Origin: Rhizobium sp. Root1203
GTDB taxonomy: Bacteria; Pseudomonadota; Alphaproteobacteria; Rhizobiales; Rhizobiaceae
NCBI RefSeq assembly: GCF_001424945.1
Contig: NZ_LMCW01000027.1
Location: 14,109 to 46,308 of the forward strand
Direction of reading: 5' to 3'
DNA length: 32,200 nt
Every line of letters starts with the position of its first letter. The first letter of the stretch is position 1. The position numbers and the translations under genes are program-made. The notes beneath the pieces are model-generated. The model was not told the origin of the DNA. It saw only the letters and a list, made by a program, of their open reading frames with translations, and did no database searches. Of this stretch, positions 16,652-24,195 are shown piece after piece.

Positions 16652-17623
16652 TTAGTTGCAAACCTTGCGGTCGAGGAAGTCGCGGATGAGCGGCGCCATC
16701 ACGTCGAGCTTGTCCTCAAGGGCGAAATGGCCGCTGTCGAGAATATGCATTTCGGCATTCGGGAGATCGCGAAGGTAGGGGTGTGCGCCAGGCTCGGGGA
16801 AGATCTTGTCGTTCTTGCCCCAGACGATCAGCGTCGGTGGCTGACGGTCGCGGAAGAAGGCCTGAAACTGCGGGTAAAGCGGGACGTTGCTGCCGTAGTC
16901 GCCCAGCATATCCAGCTGGATGTCCTTGTTGCCCGGTCGATCGAGCAGGGCCTGATCGACGACCCAGTTGTCGGGGCTGATATGCGCAACATCGCCCATG
17001 CCATCGGTGTACTGGAACTTCGTGGTTTCGAGCGTGACCAGGCCGGCCAGTGCTTCCCGGCGCTCCGGCGTTCTCTCGGCCCAATAGGCCTTGATCGGAT
17101 CCCAGAAGGCGGCGAGGCCTTCGGTATAGGCATTGCCGTTCTGCACGATCAGCGTTTCGACCCGCTCGGGATGCTTGAGCGCTAGCCGGTATCCGATCGG
17201 TGCGCCGTAATCCATGACGTACATGCTGTAGCGGTTGGCTCCGACCTTTTCGGTCAGCTTGTCGACGATGTTGGTCATGTTCTCGAATGTGTAGGAAAAC
17301 TTGGTGTGGTCGGGAGTATCACTCTGGCCATAGCCGGGATAATCGGGGGCAATCACCCGGTAGCGGTCGGCCAGCAGCGGAATAAGGTTGCGGAACATGT
17401 GCGACGAGGTCGGAAATCCGTGCAGAAGCAGGAGGACCGGTGCGTCCTTGGGGCCGGCTTCACGGTAGAAGACGTTCACGCCATCGATCACCGTGTTCTT
17501 GTACTGGATGACAGGAACTGCTTTCGCAGCGATGACTGTGCTGGCCGGCACGCAGCGGGCTTCGGCTGCAACGGGCGTGATCGCCATAAGAATTGCGACA
17601 GTGGCAAGAAGGTGCTTTTTCAT
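16652..17623 (-). CDS. Exported alpha/beta hydrolase with Asp nucleophile (epoxide hydrolase/dehalogenase-like)
   Basis: A 323-aa alpha/beta hydrolase whose N terminus (MKKHLLATVAILMAITPVAAEA) is a typical Sec signal peptide with cleavage near AEA, so the mature enzyme is periplasmic. HGFPTSS (68-74) forms the oxyanion hole. The nucleophile is Asp138 in VMDYGAPIG; the acid is in WGKNDKIF and the His in DSGHFALEDK. It is a paralogue of the cytoplasmic enzyme encoded at 14982-15854. ATG 17623 is chosen because it begins the signal peptide; the longer open frame upstream (to 17800) encodes an unrelated-looking tail. It is the first gene of the operon. Having the same enzyme on both sides of the membrane suggests stepwise handling of a substrate taken up from outside. 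Confidence 0.88.
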   Translation of the reverse strand: MKKHLLATVAILMAITPVAAEARCVPASTVIAAKAVPVIQYKNTVIDGVNVFYREAGPKDAPVLLLLHGFPTSSHMFRNLIPLLADRYRVIAPDYPGYGQSDTPDHTKFSYTFENMTNIVDKLTEKVGANRYSMYVMDYGAPIGYRLALKHPERVETLIVQNGNAYTEGLAAFWDPIKAYWAERTPERREALAGLVTLETTKFQYTDGMGDVAHISPDNWVVDQALLDRPGNKDIQLDMLGDYGSNVPLYPQFQAFFRDRQPPTLIVWGKNDKIFPEPGAHPYLRDLPNAEMHILDSGHFALEDKLDVMAPLIRDFLDRKVCN

Positions 17624-17905
17624 GATGCTTTCCCTTTTCCAGATTGGGTGCCGATCCACATCAGCGCCTCTGGAGAAAGGATTAGCATCGCCGGTCTTCG
17701 GCCCTGGGATAAATAAGGGTAAAAAGTTGAACACCTGGCCGTGGGCGACGCGCAATGAGGAGCAACAACTGCTCAATCCCAATGAAAGCCATTCCATCAA
17801 GTCAGCGCGCCTCGATCATGGGAAAATCTGCTTCTTCCCAATGTTGCGCGGAACCTGCGGGATGTTGTTGAGGTTTCTCGCGCGTGTCAGTCCCTTCGGG
17901 ACGCA
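17624..17905. other. Intergenic region upstream of the hydrolase operon
   Basis: No gene is supported. The region must hold the promoter of the leftward hydrolase operon, but I see no convincing -35/-10 pair. A small GC hairpin (CCC TTC GGG) lies near 17890-17898. Confidence 0.3.
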
Positions 17906-18592
17906 TTGAAGACAGAGAATGCAGCAAGATCCGCTCACCGCATTGCGTCTCCCCATCGTATTCCTGCACCGCATCGTGACATCGGCATGGCATCGCTATC
18001 GGCGTTGACGGTCGCAATCTGCCTGGCATCCTCCACGTTCTTCTGGATTGCAAGCGGCTGGATCGACGGGACGACATTTGCACAGATCTCGGGCGTGTTG
18101 TGCTGCCTTCTTGCGACCATGGACGATCCGGTGCCAGCCATGCGCAAATTCGTCGACGTGACGACCGGATCCGTCATCGCTGCGTTCGCGTACGGTTTCG
18201 CGATCCTTCCGATGATCGGTTTCGAGCCGCTTGTCGCCGCGCTCGGCCTATTCTTGATCCCTGCAGGGATATGCCTTGCCGTGCCTTTGCTCGCAATCGT
18301 TGGCATGGGGCTCTGCATAAACTTTCCGCTTCTTCTCACGCTCCAGGGACATCAGAGCAGCGACTTCATGACGTTTGCGAACTCAGGTGTGGCGACCGTT
18401 CTTGCGATCATCTGGTCTACCGTTGTATGTGGCATCTTCCGATCCGTGATGGCTGAGACGAATGCCAGAAGGCTTGTGTCCGTAGCCCAGAGGCATGTCG
18501 CCGGGATCGCGGCCTGCCGGCACGCCGAAGCACATGTCACTCGCTATCGCGTCATCGATGTGGCAGCCAGTTTCGGGCAAGCTCGGGTATGA
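17906..18592 (+). pseudogene. FUSC/AaeB-type aromatic acid exporter, internal fragment
   Basis: The open frame encodes 228 residues. The part from HRDIGMASLSALTVAICLASS to about VSVAQRHVAGIA matches the second membrane domain of FUSC-family proteins (fusaric acid resistance / p-hydroxybenzoate efflux), including FWIASGWIDGTTFAQISGVLCCLLATMDDP. Full-length proteins are about 650-700 residues, so both the first membrane half and the C-terminal cytoplasmic part are missing. The last ~25 codons overlap the AraC remnant in another frame and are probably not native. The first ~17 residues are unrelated. Likely non-functional. Confidence 0.65.
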
Positions 18593-18674
18593 ATCTGTTT
18601 CTGCGTTCATTACGATGTTCAAGAAAGCACTCGGCACATCGCCGGCGCAATATTTACGGAAGTTTGAGCGTTAA
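18534..18674 (+). pseudogene. AraC-family regulator, C-terminal fragment
   Basis: In a frame different from the FUSC remnant, the sequence reads LGYESVSAFITMFKKALGTSPAQYL followed by RKFER and TAA (18672-18674). This is the second helix-turn-helix of AraC-family regulators (GYESxSAFxxMFKKALGTSPxxY). Only about 46 codons remain, and the 5' side merges into FUSC sequence near 18510-18534, which marks a deletion junction. Confidence 0.6.
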
Positions 18675-18716
18675 AGGTCAGGGACCGTTACAGAAGCATC
18701 CAGCTGGAGAAGAGGC

Positions 18717-19118
18717 ATGTTTACCCACGTCATGGTCGGCAGCAACGACCTAGAGCGCGCCAGGCGCTTCTACGACGCCACCTTTGTTGCACTGGGAGGC
18801 AATCCTGGGGAGTTTGATGCGAGAGGCCGACTTATCTACGTCCACGAGGGTGGTCGACTAATGATCACGAAACCGATCGATGGTAAGCCAGCGACAGCTG
18901 CCAACGGTGGGACGATCGGTATCGCCGCCGCGGGCCGCGACCATGTTCTTGCGTGGCATGCCGCTGGTACAGCGCACGGTGGCACTGCAATCGAGAGCCC
19001 GCCTGCGGAGCGTCCGAACGGGGCATTCGTTGCATATCTTCGCGACCCTGATGGAAACAAGCTGAGCGCACGGTCTCATCCGACGAATGAGATAGGCATG
19101 CGCAGCGGAAGAGATTGA
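18717..19118 (+). CDS. VOC-family (glyoxalase/dioxygenase fold) protein
   Basis: A 133-aa protein with the vicinal-oxygen-chelate pattern: MFTHVMVGSNDLERARRFYDATF at the start and AYLRDPDGNKLSA near the end, the two betaalphabetabetabeta edges that carry metal ligands. Length is typical of the single-domain family. ATG 18717 follows GAAGAGG. The family includes glyoxalases, fosfomycin/bleomycin resistance proteins and ring-cleavage enzymes, and sequence alone does not choose between them. It stands alone, convergent with the RraA-like gene. Confidence 0.85.
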   Translation: MFTHVMVGSNDLERARRFYDATFVALGGNPGEFDARGRLIYVHEGGRLMITKPIDGKPATAANGGTIGIAAAGRDHVLAWHAAGTAHGGTAIESPPAERPNGAFVAYLRDPDGNKLSARSHPTNEIGMRSGRD

Positions 19119-19177
19119 GCTTTTTGAAAGGCACAACGGTTCTCAACGCGGCGTAGTCGGCGGGCGTCTGTCCTAAG

Positions 19178-19945
19178 TCACCTCGGATCGTCCATCGGCG
19201 AGCTTGTTCCCAGGTGGTTTATTTTGCGCCACTCTTCGTATTCTCCGCGGGCATCATCATGCAGCGGATAGTAGCGCTGCAACGATCCACCACCCATAAG
19301 CTTCACCCGAGAGAACTCCTCCCAATCGTGATGCTTTTGCGCTTCTTCGATTACCGTCGAGGCCATTGCGACTGGAAGCACGACCACCCCATCATCGTCG
19401 GCGACGATGATATCTCCGGGGATGACTGTTACACCGCCGCAGGCTATTGGAACGTTGACGGCGTTGGGGTAGATCCCAGTCTGCACGTGATAGTTGGGCG
19501 TCCAACCGCGCAGCCATAGAGAGAGATCTAGCTTCTCTACATTGGGCCGATCGCGCATGCACCCATCGATCACGATACCAGCGCCGCCTCTGCCTTTGAA
19601 ATAAGTCGACATCATATCGCCAAAGACGCCGGAGCTCATGTCGCCGCGCGCGTCGACCACAACGACATCTCCCTCTTCCAAGCTGTAAAGCACATGCCGA
19701 TGCAGCTGCGTCTCCGGATCTGCATATTCTCCCTCACTGAAGAGATCCGGTCGCTGCGGGAGAAACTGAAGTGTCAGGGCCGGACCGACGATCGACTTTC
19801 CGCGGTTCTGTGCCGTTGGACCGACCAGGTGCGGATTGCGGAAGCCCATATGCCCAAGAGTACCTGCAACAGTCGCAGCGCCAATTTCCTTCAGCGCCTC
19901 GATCAACTCTTTGGGCGGTCGCGTTATCTCGGACGTATACGTCAT
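19178..19945 (-). CDS. RraA-like aldolase/decarboxylase-fold protein
   Basis: A 255-aa cytoplasmic protein of the RraA / 4-hydroxy-4-methyl-2-oxoglutarate aldolase family. The family active site G-D-x20-R-D is met exactly: G109-D110 (VFGDMM) and R131-D132 (GCMRDRP), with 20 residues between D110 and R131. Other family phrases are VVVVDARGDMSSGVFGD, GIVIDG and IPGDIIVADDDGVVVLP. Metal-dependent members cleave or decarboxylate 2-keto acids; only the short E. coli type regulates RNase E. The extra ~90 residues and the sugar-acid context favour aldolase activity. It is the last gene of the leftward operon, 22 nt after an enolase-superfamily gene whose dehydration product would be a 2-keto-3-deoxy acid, a plausible substrate. 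Confidence 0.88.
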   Translation of the reverse strand: MTYTSEITRPPKELIEALKEIGAATVAGTLGHMGFRNPHLVGPTAQNRGKSIVGPALTLQFLPQRPDLFSEGEYADPETQLHRHVLYSLEEGDVVVVDARGDMSSGVFGDMMSTYFKGRGGAGIVIDGCMRDRPNVEKLDLSLWLRGWTPNYHVQTGIYPNAVNVPIACGGVTVIPGDIIVADDDGVVVLPVAMASTVIEEAQKHHDWEEFSRVKLMGGGSLQRYYPLHDDARGEYEEWRKINHLGTSSPMDDPR

Positions 19946-19967
19946 TTTAAGCTCCGTGGATTGAAAA

Positions 19968-21131
19968 CTACCAATTGGTGACAGAACCGTCGCGCCGTCT
20001 TAGGTGTGGCGCTTCCCAGAAGCGAAAGCTCTGCGCCTTTACCGCCTCTTCGTTGACCTCGACGCCAAGCCCCGGCAGATCGCTGACCGGATAGTCGGAG
20101 CCGTCGAGCCGTGGTTGCACGGGAAAGAAGTCGGAATTATCGAAGCCGAGCTTTGCCTCGGGCGCCCTGGTCTCAAGCCAAGCGAAATTCGGCACTGCGG
20201 CGGCGAGATGGATGGTCGCGGCCGTGCAGACTGGGCCAAGGGGATTGTGCGGCATAAGGTCCACGTAGTGCGCCTCGCTCCAGCCAGCGATCTTCATCGC
20301 TTCAGTGAGCCCGCCAACGTTGCAGATATCGAGCCGGTTGAACTGATGGATGCCACGCTCGATGTAAGGAAGAAACTGCCACTTGCTAGCAAACTCCTCG
20401 CCGATGGCGAACGGGATGTCGGTCATGGTGCGAAGGGATTCGTATGCCTCGGGTGTCTCGTCTCTGATCGGCTCCTCGAGGAAATCAAGAACGCCGCGGC
20501 CTAGTTTGTTGCAGAAGCTCGCTGTCTCTGCCACCGACAACCGATGATGATAGTCTATGCCGAGGACGACGTCCTCGCCCAGTACATCGCGCGCCTTGTT
20601 CAGCATGCGTGCGGTCGCGCCGATGGACTCCCGCGGCTCGAAGATGTCGTTGCTGCTTTGTCCGATGGGGAAGAAGCGGATCGCCTGCCATCCTTGTGCG
20701 TGCAGTTCACGGGCGCGCTCGATGGCAACGTCGCCCTCGGCCTCGTCACCGGTCGATGCAAAGGTGGGAACTCTGTCGCGCTGTTTACCGCCCAGGAGCT
20801 CGTAGACAGGCACTCCCAGCGCCTTGCCCTTGATGTCATGGAGCGCGATATCGATCGCCGAGATCGCCGCCTGCAGGACGCGCCCGCCTTCGAAATACTG
20901 GCTGCGATACATCTCTTGCCAGATCCGGCCGATCTGCATTGAGTCGCTGCCGATGAGAAACTCTCGATAGTGTTCGATCACGCCCGCCACAGCCTTTTCG
21001 CGACCGCTCAAGCCGCTCTCACCCCAACCGAAGATGCCGGCATCGGTCTCGACCTTTACCAGCATCTGGTTTCGGGTTCCGACCCATACCGGATAGGGCT
21101 TGATCGCTGTAATTTTTAGTTCCGTCTTCAT
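19968..21131 (-). CDS. Enolase-superfamily dehydratase, D-galactonate dehydratase-like (MR/MLE copy 1)
   Basis: A 387-aa enzyme of the mandelate racemase/muconate lactonising group. The N-terminal capping domain ends near residue 125 (YELLGGKQRDRV) and a TIM barrel follows. Metal and catalytic residues are D193 and H195 (GIDYHHR), E219 (FLEEPI), E245 (IGEEF) and H295 (MPHNPLGP). The spacings +26, +26 and +50 are those I recall for E. coli D-galactonate dehydratase (D183, E209, E235, H285, with H185). It therefore probably dehydrates an aldonic acid to a 2-keto-3-deoxy acid. ATG 21131 (MKTELKITAIKPYPV) gives the family-standard N terminus; further in-frame starts exist upstream to 21158. It lies 33 nt after the transporter ATPase gene. 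Confidence 0.88.
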   Translation of the reverse strand: MKTELKITAIKPYPVWVGTRNQMLVKVETDAGIFGWGESGLSGREKAVAGVIEHYREFLIGSDSMQIGRIWQEMYRSQYFEGGRVLQAAISAIDIALHDIKGKALGVPVYELLGGKQRDRVPTFASTGDEAEGDVAIERARELHAQGWQAIRFFPIGQSSNDIFEPRESIGATARMLNKARDVLGEDVVLGIDYHHRLSVAETASFCNKLGRGVLDFLEEPIRDETPEAYESLRTMTDIPFAIGEEFASKWQFLPYIERGIHQFNRLDICNVGGLTEAMKIAGWSEAHYVDLMPHNPLGPVCTAATIHLAAAVPNFAWLETRAPEAKLGFDNSDFFPVQPRLDGSDYPVSDLPGLGVEVNEEAVKAQSFRFWEAPHLRRRDGSVTNW

Positions 21132-21164
21132 CCACGTTCTCATTTTTTGAGCTAGCAAATGGGC

Positions 21165-22262
21165 TCAGTCGGCCTTGAGGGCCATTTCAGTCTCGCCGTC
21201 GAACAGATGCATCCGTTCCTGATCGAACTCTAGCCAGATCTGCTCGTCGGGCATGACGTCAACGGTGGGGGGCACGCTGACGTTGACGATTGCACCGGAT
21301 AGCAGAGCTTGAACGAAGGTAACGTCGCCTGTCGGCTCTACCGTGTAGGCCCTTGCGGGAACGCTACCAGGCATCGCACTCTTGTGTAGCTTGATGGTCG
21401 AGTGCCGTGCGCCCAGCACCACTTTCTTGGTCGACGCTTGCGTGACCTTTCGGACGTTGTTGGGCGAGAGATCCAGACGCCAGCCTTCTGCACTCGTCAG
21501 TACGGTATTGCCGCCGGCGGTTGACGCTTCCAGCGGAACGAGGCTCATTGCCGGGCTGCCGACGAAGCTCGCGACGAACATATTCACCGGATGGGCAAAA
21601 ACCTGAGCCGGGGAATCGTATTGCTGCAGGTAACCGCCGTTCATCACCGCCATCCTGTCGGCCATGGTCACCGCCTCGAGTTGGTCGTGGGTGACGTAAA
21701 TGATGGTCGCCTTCAGGTCCTGGTGGAAACGCTTGATCTCGGAGCGCATCTGCACACGCAGCTTAGCATCGAGGTTGGAGAGTGGTTCATCCATGAGGAA
21801 TACCGCGGGATCGCGAACAAGCGCGCGGCCCAACGCCACGCGCTGCTGTTGCCCCCCCGAAAGTTCGCGTGGTTTGCGCTCGAGCAATTGCGTCATGTCG
21901 AGCACCCGCGCTGCTTCCCTGACCTTCTTGTCGATCTCATCCCTCGGCAGCTTGCGCATTTGCAGCGGGAACGCCAGATTTTTGTAGACCGATTTCTGCG
22001 GATAGAGTGCGTAGTTCTGGAACACCATTGCGATGTCACGGTCCTTCGGGTCGAGGTCGTTGACCACCCTGTCACCAATGGCGATATCGCCCGACGTGAC
22101 GGATGTGAGCCCCGCTACAAGATTGAGCGTGGTCGTCTTACCGCAGCCCGAAGGCCCGACGAGCGCCACGAATTCGCCGTCGTTGACCGTCAGCGAAACG
22201 TTCTTCACAGCTTTGAAGCTGCCATAGTACTTGACTAGATCTCTTAGGACCACATGGGCCAC
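21165..22262 (-). CDS. ABC sugar transporter ATP-binding protein (MalK/UgpC type)
   Basis: A 365-aa ATPase of a CUT1 carbohydrate importer. Walker A GPSGCGKTTT lies near residues 36-45, the Q-loop is FQNYALYPQ, the signature LSGGQQQRVALGRAL, Walker B FLMDEPLSNLDAKLR and the H-loop YVTHDQLEAVTMADR. The C-terminal third is an OB-fold regulatory domain typical of MalK, MsmK and UgpC. GTG 22262 is chosen because AGGGAG lies 6 nt upstream; TTG 22268 overlaps that site. It begins 10 nt after the permease stop and precedes the first enolase-superfamily gene in the same operon. Confidence 0.92.
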   Translation of the reverse strand: MAHVVLRDLVKYYGSFKAVKNVSLTVNDGEFVALVGPSGCGKTTTLNLVAGLTSVTSGDIAIGDRVVNDLDPKDRDIAMVFQNYALYPQKSVYKNLAFPLQMRKLPRDEIDKKVREAARVLDMTQLLERKPRELSGGQQQRVALGRALVRDPAVFLMDEPLSNLDAKLRVQMRSEIKRFHQDLKATIIYVTHDQLEAVTMADRMAVMNGGYLQQYDSPAQVFAHPVNMFVASFVGSPAMSLVPLEASTAGGNTVLTSAEGWRLDLSPNNVRKVTQASTKKVVLGARHSTIKLHKSAMPGSVPARAYTVEPTGDVTFVQALLSGAIVNVSVPPTVDVMPDEQIWLEFDQERMHLFDGETEMALKAD

Positions 22263-22272
22263 AGGCAACTCC

Positions 22273-23163
22273 CTAGTGCTTGACTGCGCCTTCGGTGAGG
22301 GCGCGTACGAAGTATCGTTGCAGTACGAGAAAGAGGACCACGACAGGCACGCTCATCATGAAGCTTGCTGCCATTAGACCTGGAAAGTCGGTTGTATTTT
22401 CTGAAAAGAAGCGCTGGATGCCGACCGGCAATGTCAACTGCTCGTTCTTTGAGAGGAAGGTATAGGCGTAGATGTATTCGTTCCACGCGCCAATGAAGGA
22501 ATAGATCGCCGTGGCGATGATGCCTGGCGCTGAGAGTGGCATTACAATCAACAAGAAAGCCTGGAACCTCGTTGCCCCGTCGATACGCGCCGCCTGCTCG
22601 AGTTGCACTGGGATGTTGTCGTAGAAACCCTTGAGCAGCCAGATGGCAAGCGGCAAGCCGAACGTCAGGTAGGTAAGGATCAGCGACCCATGGGTGTTCA
22701 CCAACCCTATCGCACGCATCAGGATGAAGAGCGGCACGAGAAAGATCACTGCAGGGAACATGTTTCGAAGCAAGACGGCGAAGAACAGGAAGTTTCGGCC
22801 CGGGAAGGTAAACCGCGAAAACGCGTAGGCCGCGGGAACTGCCACGATCACCGAAAGGATGGTTGTCGCGGTGGAAACGTAGAGGCTGTTCCAGAAGAAG
22901 CGCAGGAAGTCCTGGCCGACGCTGTTTTGAGGATCGAGCAGCTTCTGGTAGCTGGCGAGGGTGGGCTGGTCGGGCCACCACTGCGGCGGGAATTGCATGG
23001 CCGCAAAGCCGGACTTGATCGAGGTGATCAGCATCCAGATCATCGGCAATGCAGTGTAGAGTAACATGAACACAAGCAAGATGCGGCCACCCCAACGCCA
23101 CCCATCGACGGCCATACGACGACGCGGCTGGGCGTCACGAGCAGCGTTGGCGATTGCGGTCAT
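22273..23163 (-). CDS. ABC sugar transporter permease (MalG-like)
   Basis: A 296-aa permease with about six transmembrane segments. The EAA loop EQAARIDGATRFQAFLLIVMP (about residues 195-215) is in the MalG position, and the C terminus is short and basic (RYFVRALTEGAVKH), as in CUT1 inner subunits. The ATG at 23163 overlaps the stop of the upstream permease (ATGA), showing translational coupling. It forms the membrane channel together with the MalF-like protein. Confidence 0.92.
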   Translation of the reverse strand: MTAIANAARDAQPRRRMAVDGWRWGGRILLVFMLLYTALPMIWMLITSIKSGFAAMQFPPQWWPDQPTLASYQKLLDPQNSVGQDFLRFFWNSLYVSTATTILSVIVAVPAAYAFSRFTFPGRNFLFFAVLLRNMFPAVIFLVPLFILMRAIGLVNTHGSLILTYLTFGLPLAIWLLKGFYDNIPVQLEQAARIDGATRFQAFLLIVMPLSAPGIIATAIYSFIGAWNEYIYAYTFLSKNEQLTLPVGIQRFFSENTTDFPGLMAASFMMSVPVVVLFLVLQRYFVRALTEGAVKH

Positions 23164-24122
23164 TCGCTTCCGTCCTTCTGTTCGTTGCCGCTTAGTGCAC
23201 GGACGTAAAAATAGCCGAACGACATAAGGATGAGGAAAAGGAGCACGGAATAGGCAGACGCCACCCCCCATCGTTGACGGCCAAAGGCGAGTTCATAAAT
23301 GTGGGTGATCCAGATGTGCGATGCATTCGAAGGCCCGCCGGCGGTCATGATCCAGGGGATAATAAAAGAGTTGAAGTTTGCCACTGCCAAGAGAAGGATC
23401 GTAACTATCGATACGTTTTTCACGTGCGGAAAGGTAACGTGCCAGAACCGCTGCCACGCGCTTGCTCCATCGACCTTTGCGGCGCGCAGCAACTGTTCGG
23501 GAACCGTCTGCAGCCCAGCCATCATCATGATCATGGCAAACGGAAATTCCCGCCAGATATTGACGACGATCAGCGAAGGCAGCACCGTGCTGACGTTGTC
23601 GATGAAATTCGGTGGGTGGTCGGCCAAACCGAGGCCGACCAGCACCGCGCCGATGATCCCGAAGTCCGAATGATAGATCCACTTCCAAATATAGGACGCG
23701 GCGACCGCGCTGATGACCCATGGAATAATTAAGATAGCGCGCAGGATTGCTCGCCCGAGAAAGTCACGATGGAGTGCAAGCGCGCAAGCAAATCCCAGGA
23801 CAAACGAAATGAAAGTCGATCCGACGGTCCAAATGAGCGTGTTCTTGGTCACCGTCCAAAACACCGGACTTTTGAGGATGGAGGTGTAATTGTCGAAGCC
23901 GACAAAGATCTTGTCGCGAAGCTGCAGGCCAGGAGGCGTATTAAAGAATGACAGCTCGATGGTGTAGTAGATTGGGTAGGCGATCACGATGAGCATCACC
24001 GCGATGGCCGGTAGCACGTAAGCGTAGTCAGCGCGATGCACCCAGACTTTTTGCAGCACGCCCGTCCTGTCGGGTTGTAGTCTTCGGCGCGTCTCGGCGG
24101 CCTTGCCAGTCACGATCGTCAC
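23160..24122 (-). CDS. ABC sugar transporter permease (MalF/UgpA-like)
   Basis: A 320-aa permease with an N-terminal cytoplasmic tail and about six hydrophobic segments beginning YAYVLPAIAVMLIVIAYPIYYTIELSF. The EAA loop is PEQLLRAAKVDGASAWQRFWHVTFP. GTG 24122 is preferred because it lies downstream of the intergenic hairpin and follows an AAGG motif; an in-frame TTG at 24161 would place the start inside the hairpin. Paired with the MalG-like gene by a 4-nt overlap. Confidence 0.88.
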   Translation of the reverse strand: MTIVTGKAAETRRRLQPDRTGVLQKVWVHRADYAYVLPAIAVMLIVIAYPIYYTIELSFFNTPPGLQLRDKIFVGFDNYTSILKSPVFWTVTKNTLIWTVGSTFISFVLGFACALALHRDFLGRAILRAILIIPWVISAVAASYIWKWIYHSDFGIIGAVLVGLGLADHPPNFIDNVSTVLPSLIVVNIWREFPFAMIMMMAGLQTVPEQLLRAAKVDGASAWQRFWHVTFPHVKNVSIVTILLLAVANFNSFIIPWIMTAGGPSNASHIWITHIYELAFGRQRWGVASAYSVLLFLILMSFGYFYVRALSGNEQKDGSE

Positions 24123-24150
24123 TTTACCTTGCCCTTCTTCGTAGGAAGAA

Positions 24151-24177
24151 ACCGGCTGCAACCGAGGCGCAGCCGGT
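24151..24177 (-). promoter_or_regulatory. Intergenic stem-loop after the binding-protein gene
   Basis: ACCGGCTGC (24151-24159) and GCAGCCGGT (24169-24177) form a perfect 9-bp stem with a 9-nt loop between the binding-protein stop (24196) and the first permease start (24122). No T-tract follows it in the direction of transcription. It therefore fits the 3'-stabilising or attenuating hairpin often found after binding-protein genes, giving more binding protein than permease. Confidence 0.55.
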
Positions 24178-24195
24178 CAGCTCGTCAAGCTTGGA

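Noticed and set aside
17624..17800. N-terminal extension of the exported alpha/beta hydrolase
   Set aside because: A clear signal peptide begins at 17623 and the upstream codons resemble no part of the family.
22244..23101. 285-codon open frame overlapping the MalG-like permease on the same strand
   Set aside because: It is out of frame with a permease gene that has clear membrane segments and an EAA loop, and it has no recognisable motif of its own.
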